Shown one piece after another: positions 8,744 to 17,545 of a stretch of 64,000 bases of DNA. Position numbers and translations under genes: made by a program. Within the stretch, counting starts at the first letter, position 1. Each line of letters opens with the position of its first letter. Under the pieces are notes generated by a model. It saw only the letters and a program-made list of their open reading frames with translations. It was not told the origin of the DNA and did not search any database. The stretch covers positions 20,535-84,534 of the forward strand of contig JBCCWS010000024.1 in the NCBI GenBank assembly GCA_039193195.1, read 5' to 3'. The stretch is from Pseudomonadota bacterium (GTDB lineage Bacteria > Pseudomonadota > Gammaproteobacteria > Steroidobacterales > JBCBZW01).

Positions 8744-8781
8744 TTGTGTGTGTTGTTGATGGTGGGTGTTACGTGTAGGAG

Positions 8782-10407
8782 TTATTCTTCGCCGCCGAAC
8801 CAGGCGGTTGCCTCGCCCCGTGAAGACTCCAGCCAATCCGACACGCTCTTGGCGCACCGGCGTAGCGGGTGTTCCGGCGGATCCTCATCCCAGAAGCGTC
8901 CGAACCACATCTCGCAGCCGCCGCGAGGGTTGTCCGTGTAGTGCCACTCTTCGTTCTCGCCGCGTACGGCGACGCGAGGGCCGAAGGGGTTGGCCACGGC
9001 GGCCACCAGGCCGTGGGGCGTAGAAAGCAGGTTCCGGATACCGAGATTGTACCTGTTATCGAAGCCGACCTTGGTGACGGGCATCCAGTTCTCACCGTCA
9101 GCCGTGCGCCACAGGGAGCAGCCACCTTCGTTGTCCACGATGTTCTCGGCACCTACGTGGCCAACCACGTTACGAATGCCCGCATTGTAGGTATCGCTGT
9201 TCAAGAATCGAACCCAGATCGTAGAGTTCATGGACCCAACATATAGCCAGCCGTCGTGCGCGGTCATTGACCAGAAGTAGCCGTTGAACACGTTGCCAAA
9301 GCCGGCGGCGACGCCGCTTAGCGGTATCTTCTTGCCCTGATCGGTGTAGCGCGCGCTGCCAATGATTAGATCCCAGGTGTGATCCGCATTGATACGAATC
9401 ACCTCGGAACCGGCGGGTCCGATCTTGTTGTTGAGATCGTTGCCACCATTTTGAATCGCCGTACCGATGTAGAGGGCGCCCTTGAACACGTGCATGGTGA
9501 CGCCGATCTGGTTCTCAGCACCACGGCCGCCGCCCTTGTCTAGCACCTTCTCCCAGCGGTAGGGCGGTTCGCCCTCACAATCACTCCACCACACCTCGAA
9601 GCCATTGTTGTTGAAGGTGGTGGCGTAGAGGCGATCCTGGAACTCGCAGAGCATCAGTACGCCCTGGTTATCTGGATTGCCGAAGCCTGGCTCGTTCACG
9701 GGCACCCAATTGCCGTTGGCAGGATCTCGGCTCTCGTAGATCACCGGGTTCCCGGACACGTTGATCACAAACTTGACGTCGAAGCCGCGGGTGCCAGTGG
9801 GTGAGGTGAAAAGGCGCCCCTTGAAGGGAATCAGCACTCGGGTCGCGGTGACCGGCAGACCCTCGATGATGCCGAATGGGGACACCGGGTGAAACTCCTT
9901 GCCGTCCGTGGAGCGCAGCAGCAGCGCGCCCGGAGATCGACTCACCGCCCAGGTCGCCGCGTACAGCGCGGGCTCGGGATCAGATTCGCCCTGGAAAACG
10001 GCCATGCTGCGAAAACCGGTCTCGCGAGCAACCATGCCGAAGTGGCCGCCGATCGCGGGCACCTCCGGCGCTACGTGCACCATATCCCACACGCCGGTCT
10101 TTGGGTCGAAGGCCCATATTTGCGCGCGTCGATCCAAGTCGCGGTAGAGCCCCTCTGCGTCGTCGGGCCCCTCCACCGGCCACAGGGGCACAGGCATGTT
10201 CTTAAAGGTGTGCTGGATCTTGATCATCTGGAAATTCGAGCGCGTGGTTCCGACGTACACGCGATCTCGATACCAAGCGACCGAGTGGGGGAAACTGTTG
10301 TGGCCGTCACCGAACCCGTTCGGCGCGATCATGCGGAACTGATCCAGCCCCAATCCGGGATTGGGCGCCGGCTCGTAGGGACGCGGCCTAGCGATCACGC
10401 TGGCCAC
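8782..10407 (-). CDS. Beta-propeller-like protein A of the sulfotransferase-associated family
   Basis: A 541-residue protein with no signal peptide or membrane helix. It is built of repeated WYxDxVYVGTT-like beta strands: AWYRDRVYVGT near 45, FKGALYIGT near 308 and DGWLYVGS near 385, with sample-like headers such as EVWWSDCEGEPPYRWEKVL. Two paralogues lie at 19422 and 22569; all three share GPxxxExIRINxDxxWDL, a KxPLS or similar turn, and a C-terminal GGxExWxG-type ending. Protein A alone has a C-terminal extension of about 37 residues. A GTG start follows the previous stop directly (TGAGTG) with AAGGAG upstream. I do not recognise the family; a cytoplasmic scaffold, chaperone or enzyme role is open. 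Confidence 0.75.
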   Translation of the reverse strand: MASVIARPRPYEPAPNPGLGLDQFRMIAPNGFGDGHNSFPHSVAWYRDRVYVGTTRSNFQMIKIQHTFKNMPVPLWPVEGPDDAEGLYRDLDRRAQIWAFDPKTGVWDMVHVAPEVPAIGGHFGMVARETGFRSMAVFQGESDPEPALYAATWAVSRSPGALLLRSTDGKEFHPVSPFGIIEGLPVTATRVLIPFKGRLFTSPTGTRGFDVKFVINVSGNPVIYESRDPANGNWVPVNEPGFGNPDNQGVLMLCEFQDRLYATTFNNNGFEVWWSDCEGEPPYRWEKVLDKGGGRGAENQIGVTMHVFKGALYIGTAIQNGGNDLNNKIGPAGSEVIRINADHTWDLIIGSARYTDQGKKIPLSGVAAGFGNVFNGYFWSMTAHDGWLYVGSMNSTIWVRFLNSDTYNAGIRNVVGHVGAENIVDNEGGCSLWRTADGENWMPVTKVGFDNRYNLGIRNLLSTPHGLVAAVANPFGPRVAVRGENEEWHYTDNPRGGCEMWFGRFWDEDPPEHPLRRCAKSVSDWLESSRGEATAWFGGEE

Positions 10408-10968
10408 TCAGCTCTCCTTACCATCGGCCGCGGGCAGCTGGGGATGGATGTCCTCGCGCGTACGAGCACCCTCCCCGGGTTCATCAACGGTGGGACTCAA
10501 GGCGGAGCGCTCAGCCTGCTCGAGCATCGCGAGCTCACCCTGGAAGGCGTCAAGCACGCTGTTCAGCAGCTTCACGCGGTAACTCAGCTCCTTTTTGCGA
10601 GCCTTGATTTCGCTCAGCGGTGTGCCGCTGGGTATGAAGTCGATCTCGACGCCAAATTCGACCGGGTTCTCGAAGAAGTCCTGGATGATCTGCAGCTGGT
10701 GGTGGCGCGCCTTGCGCTTATCCACCAAGGTCTTGAGGAAAGCGTTGATCTCCTCGCCTTCATCCCCGGATTCTCCCACCGGCGGGGCATCCCCGGCCTG
10801 AGAATCGCCGGCGCGCGGCGGCGGCGGCGGGGACCCCGAGAGCAGCGGCGAGACCGACGCATCGGGAGAGATCCGCTCACGCAGGGCGAGCAGACGCAGC
10901 TGGCGGGCCTTCTCTTCCTCGCTAAGCTGATCGGCATCTACGGTGTTGAGCCTGCGATTTGTTTCCAA
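10408..10968 (-). CDS. Small coiled-coil protein with LRER motif (A)
   Basis: A roughly 186-residue protein of unknown function, first in a unit with the beta-propeller. It begins with a charged helix containing LRLLALRERIS, then a Ser/Pro/Gly-rich low-complexity stretch, then a helical region (INAFLKTLVDKRKARHHQLQ, then KKELSYRVKLLNSVLDAF) ending in an acidic tail. The LRER helix recurs in the proteins at 16929 and 37577. The start is uncertain: the TTG at 10968 has AGAAGG close upstream, while a GTG at 11022 is in frame without a ribosome-binding site and adds Arg/His/Pro-rich residues. The stop abuts the propeller start. Confidence 0.6.
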   Translation of the reverse strand: METNRRLNTVDADQLSEEEKARQLRLLALRERISPDASVSPLLSGSPPPPPRAGDSQAGDAPPVGESGDEGEEINAFLKTLVDKRKARHHQLQIIQDFFENPVEFGVEIDFIPSGTPLSEIKARKKELSYRVKLLNSVLDAFQGELAMLEQAERSALSPTVDEPGEGARTREDIHPQLPAADGKES

Positions 10969-11242
10969 CGGCCTTCTCGATAGATGGTGCGGTGGGTGGC
11001 GCCGACGTCGGTCGCCTGTCACCCGGTTGGTTATTCGGTTACTTCCGCAAAACCAATATGATACCGCGATACGGCAAATGCTTGAGAGTGTGCCCCAGGA
11101 GCAACGCCAGTTCCCGGGCGCACCGCACGGTTCTCACCTCTTCGAGGCCTGACACGCAGATCACTCCCAAGGCGGCGCCGCTCTGGTAAGGTGCCGCGCT
11201 TCGACTCCCTGTTAGACGATCGCTGAGACGCCAACGGTTCCC

Positions 11243-12217
11243 ATGTCCTCGCCCGCACCCGACAGCTCCTCCCTAAACGCTCACGCGGGTGGGGTGCCCC
11301 TCAGGCAGGTCGAGCCGCCGCCGCCGCCTCTTTTCATCTTGGGCTCGCCGCGCTCGTTCACTTCTCTGATCAACGGCATGTTGGGCCAGCACCCCCAAGC
11401 CTACGGGATGCCGGAGCTAAACCTGTTCGTGACCGACTCCGTGCGTGATCTGATCGAGGAGTTTGCCGGCTATCGGCAAATCCAGATTCACGGCCTGATG
11501 CGCGTCGTGGCCCAGCTGTACGGCGCTGAACAGAGCCTGGTGTCGGTAGATATGGCCAAGCGCTGGATGCTCACGCGCCTCGATCACAGCACCCAGGACG
11601 TCTACCTGGAGTTGTGTGAACGGGTCGCGCCCTTGCGAGTCGTGGATAAGAGCCCTGTCTACAGCTCCAAACCGGAATACCTGGCGCGCCTGATGGAGGC
11701 ATTCCCTGACGCCTACTTCCTGCATCTACTGCGCCATCCGCGCACCCAGGGCGTTTCGATCATGAAGATCGCCAAGGGCATGATGGCTATCCTCTCCAAC
11801 TCCGTGGACTACTCGGCCGATCCACCGGTCGTCGATCCGCAGATCTCCTGGCTGGACGTGCAGCAGAACATCGTCGAGGCCCTCGCCAACGTGCCGGCGC
11901 ACCGGCAGATGACACTCCGGGGCGAAGACGTGCTCAACGCCCCCAGCAGCGCCCTGCGTAAAATCTGCCGCTGGCTCGGACTGCGCACAGATGACGAGGC
12001 TCTGGAGGCGATGATGCATCCCGAGGACTCGCCCTACGCCAGCCTCGGCCCGCTCGGTGCCCACCTTGGAAACGACATCAACTACCTGCGCTCCCCGGCA
12101 CTGCGCCATGCGCGGATACGCCCGAGTTCCCTCGAGGGCCCATTGCCCTGGCGCCAGGACGATGTGGGCTTCAGCGATGAGGTGCGGGCGATGGCGGAGC
12201 GCTTCGGCTACTCCTAG
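11243..12217 (+). CDS. Sulfotransferase, Sulfotransfer_3-like (paralogue 1)
   Basis: A 324-residue cytoplasmic sulfotransferase using PAPS. The 5'-phosphosulfate loop is seen as ILGSPRSFTSLI and the 3'-phosphate site as LHLLRHPRTQGVS. The block GQHPQAYGMPELNLF is the G-HP-PE-NLF signature shared with the three paralogues at 20779, 21670 and 24124. The C-terminal part has HPEDSPYASLGP, GNDINYLRSPALR and the ending FGYS, also shared. The acceptor is unknown. It is divergent from the coiled-coil/propeller/methyltransferase unit, so a sulfotransferase again neighbours a propeller. It has an N-terminal Pro-rich extension of about 25 residues. Confidence 0.85.
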   Translation: MSSPAPDSSSLNAHAGGVPLRQVEPPPPPLFILGSPRSFTSLINGMLGQHPQAYGMPELNLFVTDSVRDLIEEFAGYRQIQIHGLMRVVAQLYGAEQSLVSVDMAKRWMLTRLDHSTQDVYLELCERVAPLRVVDKSPVYSSKPEYLARLMEAFPDAYFLHLLRHPRTQGVSIMKIAKGMMAILSNSVDYSADPPVVDPQISWLDVQQNIVEALANVPAHRQMTLRGEDVLNAPSSALRKICRWLGLRTDDEALEAMMHPEDSPYASLGPLGAHLGNDINYLRSPALRHARIRPSSLEGPLPWRQDDVGFSDEVRAMAERFGYS

Positions 12218-12252
12218 GGCCCGCGCCTGCCGCCTCGGCGAGCGGCACCGGC

Positions 12253-13317
12253 TCATCGGACCATCAGGCGCGCTTCTGCACCCCCCTGAAAGAGCGTGCG
12301 GGACTGGCGCAAGGACGCCTGATCACCGGCGCGCTCTTTGAGCCAGGCATTCCAAAACTGCAGGGTGCTCTCCAAGACGAGCTGCGCGATGGCTTCGTCC
12401 GATAGGTTCGGTAGGTGCACGGACGCACGATCGAGCCCCCCCATATCGTGGGCGCCCTCCTCGAGGACCACCGCGTACTGCCGACCGGCCGGCGCGGCGT
12501 GGAAGGGCTCAAGGCGCCATTCCCAAGGTTGCCCATCACGGCCGCGGTCCCGCGTGCCGGTGACGGTGATCGCGGGCAGGTCCAGCTCATCCCAAGACCC
12601 ATCCGCGTGCAGTTGACCGCGACCCTGGGGTGAGATCATCACGAGGGCCTTCACCCGCGGATCTCGGTAGGGGCGTGAGCGACGACCGTCACGGATTACC
12701 AAAGCGCCGCCAAGCAGCTGGGCCGTGCTCGCGCCGAAGGAGTGCCCGCCCACCCCGATACGATCGCGATCGATCAACCCCTTGAGCCCTGCCGTGCGAT
12801 GCTCGATGTCGATAAGCGAATCGAGAATGAAGGTCACATCACGAGGTCTGTTAGGCCAATCGCCAAAGGCGCTGGCCGGCGGGCTATCCGCAATCTCCGC
12901 CTCCACGGCGAGCCGTGCATCGGAGTGACTAGGTTGGATACACACGTAGCCCCAACTCGCCCAGCACTGCGTGAGCAGCTGGTAGTCGTCCTTGCTACCA
13001 CGTGCACCGTGGGAGAACACGATCAGCGGTTGCGGGTCGCGACCGCCCACGGGAAACGCGATGCGCACTTCGATTAGCCGCGCCCTGGCCGCGTCCCACA
13101 GATATAGGGAATCGACCGTCTTGACGGGGAAAGGGCCGCCGTGCGGTGGCGATCGCGTGGCCGCCCGCGGCAGCACGGCCGCCTCTACCAGCGCGCGATG
13201 CTCATCGCTCAAGGCGGCGGGGGCCGGTGCGTCCCTCGCACCGACTCGCTGCTTCGCCCGCGGCGCAGGCTTAGCGGTCGGTGCCCCGCCTAGCAAACGC
13301 TTTAGGATTCTCAGCAT
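12253..13317 (-). CDS. Alpha/beta hydrolase, dienelactone hydrolase/PAF acetylhydrolase-like
   Basis: A 354-residue hydrolase. After a basic N-terminus, VIVFSHGARGSKDDY supplies the oxyanion-hole strand, GVGGHSFGAS the nucleophile elbow with the catalytic Ser, and EEGAHDMGGLD a likely catalytic His. It resembles the predicted dienelactone hydrolase group. No signal peptide is obvious, though the first residues MLRILKRLLGG are hydrophobic and basic. It faces the sulfotransferase tail to tail with a 35 bp gap and follows the secreted propeller protein on the same strand. An esterase or lactonase role in the cluster is inference. Confidence 0.8.
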   Translation of the reverse strand: MLRILKRLLGGAPTAKPAPRAKQRVGARDAPAPAALSDEHRALVEAAVLPRAATRSPPHGGPFPVKTVDSLYLWDAARARLIEVRIAFPVGGRDPQPLIVFSHGARGSKDDYQLLTQCWASWGYVCIQPSHSDARLAVEAEIADSPPASAFGDWPNRPRDVTFILDSLIDIEHRTAGLKGLIDRDRIGVGGHSFGASTAQLLGGALVIRDGRRSRPYRDPRVKALVMISPQGRGQLHADGSWDELDLPAITVTGTRDRGRDGQPWEWRLEPFHAAPAGRQYAVVLEEGAHDMGGLDRASVHLPNLSDEAIAQLVLESTLQFWNAWLKERAGDQASLRQSRTLFQGGAEARLMVR

Positions 13318-13355
13318 AGGGCGCTCGACGTCTGCCTACGAGTGATCCTCACATC

Positions 13356-13384
13356 GAGGGTGGGACAATGAATGCCCCACCCTC
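13356..13384 (-). terminator. Stem-loop after the secreted propeller gene
   Basis: A perfect 9 bp stem, GAGGGTGGG against CCCACCCTC with an 11-base loop, stands 13 bases past the stop of the gene at 13398-15785. There is no T-run, so it may be a stabilising hairpin or weak terminator between that gene and the hydrolase. Confidence 0.5.
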
Positions 13385-13397
13385 ACCGTAGGGGTCT

Positions 13398-15785
13398 TCA
13401 AGGTGCGGGGCTGAACACTACGATGTTGTCGCTGCGACCCCAGGACTGCACGACCACGGCGCCATCCTGACGCACGGTCAGCGCCCGCAGCGTGTTCGGC
13501 GACACGCCGGTGGCCCAAGGCGACGTGCTGAGCGTACCCGCAGTGACGTCGATGATGGCTAGCTGCAGATCGCCTGTTGCCACCTCTTGGACAGCCAAGA
13601 CGAAACGCCCCTCGCCAGCGGCCGCGCCCAGCGAGCGTGGCAGGTAGTCGGTGCTCTGGAATGCCACCTCCGCCGCAGCGCCGGTGTTGCGATACACGGT
13701 GATGCCGGTCGCTCCTTCCGCCGCGGTGCCCGCGGGGAGGATCAGGTTACCGTTCAGCACCGGCGTATCCTTGGTGGAGATGCCCGTGCTCACCTGCCAA
13801 CGAATCGCTGGGGCGGCTGGGTTGATTGCGCTCAAGGTGCCGTTGCGCTCCTGGGTGTAGATCACATCACCGGCTGGACTGATCACCGGCGCACTTGCCG
13901 GTCGTGCCAGGGCGGGCGAGGCGAAGCCCCAACGGCTAGTGAGAGTCACGGTGTTAGGATCGTAGTCGAACGCCTGCAGGAGTCCCGAGCCAGTACCACG
14001 CGTCAGCGACGCGTACACGGTGCCGTCGCTAGACTCCACCGCGATGCCTGAGGAGTAGGCACAGGCGGCCTCGGCACCGCCGAGCAAGCAGTTTGGCGTA
14101 GCCGGGAAGTTGCGGTTCGGCGAGAGCTGCTGCTCACCGAGCACCGTTCCGTCGGCGGGATCCAGGATGTAGGCCTGAGCGTTCCACGTGAACATCACCA
14201 GGCGGCCGTCCGGCAGGAACTGCGCCCCGCGAGACAGACCGATCACCGCCGTTGACCAGAGCACCGTACCATCGGGAGCGAACTTCGTGATGGCTTCTTG
14301 AGCAGTCACGAAGAAGTTGCCATCGCGATCTACAAGCGCCCCTACCTGGGACAGCTGGGTGCCCGTCTGAGACTGATCGATGCGGAACTTCTCGGTGCCC
14401 GTGTTGGTGTCGAGGGCGATCAGCTCGGTCACGCCCAGGTTGTTGTTGCGGTTGCTGTAGAGCAAGGTGCCGTCGCTGGCGAGTGACGACCAGGCGAACT
14501 GGGCACCCGGCAGGTCGATGGGCTCACCTGCCACCAACGTGTCGCTGATGGCGAAGGGCACGCAGTTGCAGTTGCGATTGTCACGATTGCTACCCGCCCA
14601 AGGGCCACCGTAGCTCACGGGCAGATCGTACTCGAAGCTCGGACCGAGACCGGTGTCGGCGCGGCGCAGGAAGCGTGTGCCCGGAAAGCCCGCAAGACGC
14701 TCAGTGTAGTAAGCGACAGGCCCGCTGGGCAGTAGGTACGGCTCAGGCTCCGAGCGCTGCTCGTCGGTGAGCGGATCGTCGATGCGGCGGAAGAACGGGG
14801 CGTCCGGGTCGATGCCGGCCAGCCAAATCTCGCTTGGGCCAACGGGCTGACCAGGGAAGGTATCGCCCTGCCCTAGCTCCTCCGCGGCCACCACGGTGAC
14901 GTAGGATCGGCCGTTTAGGGAGAAGGCCTCCGGCGAGCTCAGCAGCTGCTTATCGCTGGGGATCACAAACCGGTTGTACTCGGTCCATACGCCGTCGACG
15001 CGGCGATAGACCGCGAGGTCCGTGAAGTTGATCATCAGCACGAACGCGAAATCGTTGAACTCCGGCGCAAACCAAATGAACGGGTTGATCTTGTTGTTAG
15101 GCGAGGAGGTGATGAGCTCACCGTCGCCAGTGGCCAGATCGATCTGCATGACCTGCGTGCGACCGATCTGATCCGTGGCCAGGGTGAGCACTGTAGGCTC
15201 AGTGCCTAGGAAGCGACCGCCCTCCGCGACCACCGTGGCGCTGCCCTCACTGGCGGGATCGTTCCAGTCGCGCCAGGACACGACGATCTCGCCATCGGGC
15301 TGGATGCGGTTGTAGACCATCCGCGCCGTGCCGCTGAAGCCAGGCTGCGTGCCGTTCGCTCGCAGACGGTTATCGCCCTGCTCTAGCAGCTCCGTGGTCC
15401 AGACGCTCGGCGCCACGTTACGCGCTACTGCGAGCCACTTCGTCCCCTCTACATCCTTGGTGTAGATCAGGACGTCTTCTTCGCCGTAGCTCATGCGCGG
15501 GGTGTTGCCCACCTCGCCCACAGATGCGAGCCCCGAATCGACCAGCGTACCGCGGCCGTCCAGGGGGCTGATGTCGCCGGTGATAGGATCGACTCGGGCG
15601 ATCCAAAGCTGATTGAAACGGTCTTGCCAGATCATCCGGTTCTCGGACTCGTCGAACTCCGGTGCGGGGAGGTCGCTAGAGATATCGGAGATGATCTGAT
15701 CGTCGACGACAAAGTCGGCCAACGCGGGCACGCCTACGGTGATACCCAGGCTAAGGGCGATCGCGGGCGCGAGGACATTAAGCAT
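13398..15785 (-). CDS. Exported PQQ-like/WD-type beta-propeller protein
   Basis: A 795-residue protein with a Sec signal peptide (LAPAIALSLGITVGVPALA, then DF). The mature part is made of repeated beta strands with turns such as DPADGTVLGE, LDTNTGTEKF, INPAAPAIRW, SSDGTVYASL and GNLILPAGTA, typical of PQQ-like and WD/TolB-like propellers. Cys-rich CNCVPFA lies near the middle. AAGG lies 8 bases before the ATG at 15785; an in-frame ATG at 15824 would add 13 residues before the leader. It is unrelated in motif to the three leaderless propellers. Periplasmic or surface binding is likely; the ligand is unknown. Confidence 0.7.
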   Translation of the reverse strand: MLNVLAPAIALSLGITVGVPALADFVVDDQIISDISSDLPAPEFDESENRMIWQDRFNQLWIARVDPITGDISPLDGRGTLVDSGLASVGEVGNTPRMSYGEEDVLIYTKDVEGTKWLAVARNVAPSVWTTELLEQGDNRLRANGTQPGFSGTARMVYNRIQPDGEIVVSWRDWNDPASEGSATVVAEGGRFLGTEPTVLTLATDQIGRTQVMQIDLATGDGELITSSPNNKINPFIWFAPEFNDFAFVLMINFTDLAVYRRVDGVWTEYNRFVIPSDKQLLSSPEAFSLNGRSYVTVVAAEELGQGDTFPGQPVGPSEIWLAGIDPDAPFFRRIDDPLTDEQRSEPEPYLLPSGPVAYYTERLAGFPGTRFLRRADTGLGPSFEYDLPVSYGGPWAGSNRDNRNCNCVPFAISDTLVAGEPIDLPGAQFAWSSLASDGTLLYSNRNNNLGVTELIALDTNTGTEKFRIDQSQTGTQLSQVGALVDRDGNFFVTAQEAITKFAPDGTVLWSTAVIGLSRGAQFLPDGRLVMFTWNAQAYILDPADGTVLGEQQLSPNRNFPATPNCLLGGAEAACAYSSGIAVESSDGTVYASLTRGTGSGLLQAFDYDPNTVTLTSRWGFASPALARPASAPVISPAGDVIYTQERNGTLSAINPAAPAIRWQVSTGISTKDTPVLNGNLILPAGTAAEGATGITVYRNTGAAAEVAFQSTDYLPRSLGAAAGEGRFVLAVQEVATGDLQLAIIDVTAGTLSTSPWATGVSPNTLRALTVRQDGAVVVQSWGRSDNIVVFSPAP

Positions 15786-16170
15786 TGAAGTAGCCTTCCC
15801 AGGCTCAGAACCATTCAGTCGCATGGTATTGGGGGTCTCCGTACTTTGAAGGTCCAGTTAGCCGGACTCTTGGTTTTGGACCAAGGATTGATCCTGTCGA
15901 GGATTGTAGCCTCGCAGAGCGTGAGCCGGGTCACATGGAGATCACAGCCGCCGTAAGCCCTTGTTTCAAGGCTCCCCACCTGCCAAAAATGTGACGTAAT
16001 GCCCGATCCATGCGCAGGTGCAGCGTCTTATTGTCCGTTACGGGAGGCCCCGCGGGCGCAGCGGACCGGCCGCACAGCCCGAATGCCCGCTTTGCAGGCT
16101 CGGCGCTATCGAGGCATCTCACGCCGGTGTAACATCGCGCTCCGTGAACGTGTCCCTGGATGATCTGGCG
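15786..16170. other. Divergent intergenic region
   Basis: About 385 bases between the exported propeller gene and the family-2 sulfotransferase, shorter if either gene starts further out. It holds a perfect hairpin CTTGGT-TTTGG-ACCAAG at 15869-15885, in the leader side of the minus-strand gene. No coding potential beyond upstream extensions is evident. Confidence 0.5.
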
Positions 16171-16854
16171 ATGCTGCTTTCTGTGCATATTCCGAAAACT
16201 GCTGGCACTTCCTTCCGGCAGGCGCTGCAGGCCCAACTCGGCGAGGATCGGGTCGCCCTCACTTACCTGGGTCGGGTGATGTGCGGCAACGACTACGTCT
16301 GTGGCTTTCAGGGTCGCTCCCTCGAGCACCTGGCCGATGCCGACGCTCAAGCCCTGGTCGATTACTGCGAGACCAACGGAGTGGCCTGCATCCACGGGCA
16401 CTACACCCTATTCGCCCTGCGCGATCTGTTCCCGAACGCACGCTGCATCACCTTTTTGCGCGATCCGCTGAAACGCCTGATCTCTGCCTACAACCACATG
16501 TTCGTGACCATGCCTGATCGAGCCGAGCAGCTATCCTTCGAGGACTTCGTACGGATGGAACGGACTCAGAACGTGTACGAATCTCACGGCGTCTTGGAGT
16601 ACATCTCTGACTTCGATTTCATCGGCATCACCGAGCAGTACGGTCGCAGCCTCGAACTCCTGCAGAACGTGTACCCCGAACTAGGCGTGCTGCGCTTGGA
16701 AGAGGCCAATGTGTCTCAGACCAAGCGCTTTACTCGTCAGGACGTGCGCGATGACTTCCTGGACGAGCTGCGCTCATTGAACGACGGGGACTACGAGATC
16801 TACAGCCAGGTGTGCGGCTGGTTTGACGAAGAGTGCGAGCGCCGCGGTCTGTGA
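16171..16854 (+). CDS. Sulfotransferase, family 2-like
   Basis: A 227-residue protein whose start, SVHIPKTAGTSFRQAL, is the 5'-phosphosulfate loop of Golgi-type family 2 sulfotransferases. CITFLRDPLKRLISAYNH is the 3'-phosphate-binding motif. It is a different branch from the four Sulfotransfer_3-like paralogues here. I chose the ATG at 16171 because proteins of this family normally begin right before HIPKTAGT; a GTG at 16144 is the alternative. In eukaryotes the family sulfates sugar hydroxyls; the bacterial acceptor here is unknown. A small low-complexity gene follows. Confidence 0.82.
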   Translation: MLLSVHIPKTAGTSFRQALQAQLGEDRVALTYLGRVMCGNDYVCGFQGRSLEHLADADAQALVDYCETNGVACIHGHYTLFALRDLFPNARCITFLRDPLKRLISAYNHMFVTMPDRAEQLSFEDFVRMERTQNVYESHGVLEYISDFDFIGITEQYGRSLELLQNVYPELGVLRLEEANVSQTKRFTRQDVRDDFLDELRSLNDGDYEIYSQVCGWFDEECERRGL

Positions 16855-16928
16855 CGATGAGCGATAGCGCACGCATCATGGAAGCCCTGCGTCGACACCA
16901 GTCGGCAAACAACAAGAGGACGAACGAG

Positions 16929-17459
16929 ATGAGCAAGAAAAAGGCGCAGGCGCAGGAGACTGCCGCCGTACAAGAAGACAAGCCGTTGAGCGTCGACGAT
17001 ATCCCCGGCGCGGTCGCCCCGAGCGAAACCCAGGGCGAAGAATCGAATCCGGACAGTGAGAGCGGCTCACTCCACGATCGCCTCAGCGCCTTTCGCGAGC
17101 GCCGCACCGGTGGCGAGGGCAGCGCGGCGATCGCTGGTGCCCGACGCTCCGGCACCGGTCCCCGTCCGGGGAGTGGCCGCGGGGGCCCGTCCGGTGCACT
17201 CTCTGCGCGGCGTGCCGCAGGTGGCGGGGGCGGTCGCGCCGCCCTCCAAGCGCGTCGCGGCGCTGCCGCCAACGCAGGCGGTGACGACGCCGCGGCGAAG
17301 GGCAAGGAGATTCTCAAGCAAGTGATCGCCCGCATGAACACGCAAGGCCAGGACAACAAGCCGCTGCACAAGGCGCTAAAGGGCGTCGCCCGCGGCTACC
17401 AAGCGCTTGAGAACGAGGTGGCTCGCCTACGCGAAGAGCTCGATAGCTACAAGGGCTAA
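16929..17459 (+). CDS. Small low-complexity coiled-coil protein with FRER motif (B)
   Basis: A 176-residue protein of unknown function. Lys/Gln/Glu-rich residues are followed by DRLSAFRERRTGG, which matches the LRER helix of the 10408 and 37577 proteins. Then comes a long Gly/Ala/Arg-rich segment and a C-terminal coiled coil (YQALENEVARLREELDSYKG). AGAGGA lies 8 bases before the ATG at 16929; an in-frame ATG at 16857 lies 3 bases after the sulfotransferase stop, has no clear ribosome-binding site and would add 24 residues. The composition points to an extended, positively charged linker with an oligomerising tail. Confidence 0.62.
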   Translation: MSKKKAQAQETAAVQEDKPLSVDDIPGAVAPSETQGEESNPDSESGSLHDRLSAFRERRTGGEGSAAIAGARRSGTGPRPGSGRGGPSGALSARRAAGGGGGRAALQARRGAAANAGGDDAAAKGKEILKQVIARMNTQGQDNKPLHKALKGVARGYQALENEVARLREELDSYKG

Positions 17460-17465
17460 GACGAC

Positions 17466-17497
17466 GGGAACGCGATCGCCCTGATCGCGCTCCCTTT
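17466..17497 (+). terminator. Terminator after the sulfotransferase/coiled-coil unit
   Basis: GGGA, a mismatch, CGCGATC, a GCCCT loop, GATCGCG, a mismatch and TCCC form a long stem followed by TTT. It starts 6 bases past the stop at 17459, in a convergent gap with the PhyH gene. The T-tract is short, so efficiency is uncertain. Confidence 0.6.
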
Positions 17498-17545
17498 GGA
17501 AGACTCGAGGGAGGAGCCGACGGCAACGACCCTCCGAGCAAGCCC

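Noticed and set aside
7424..8941. A 505-codon plus-strand ORF spanning two genes
   Set aside because: It overlaps the DppC-type permease in another frame and the methyltransferase antisense; both overlapped genes have recognisable motifs.
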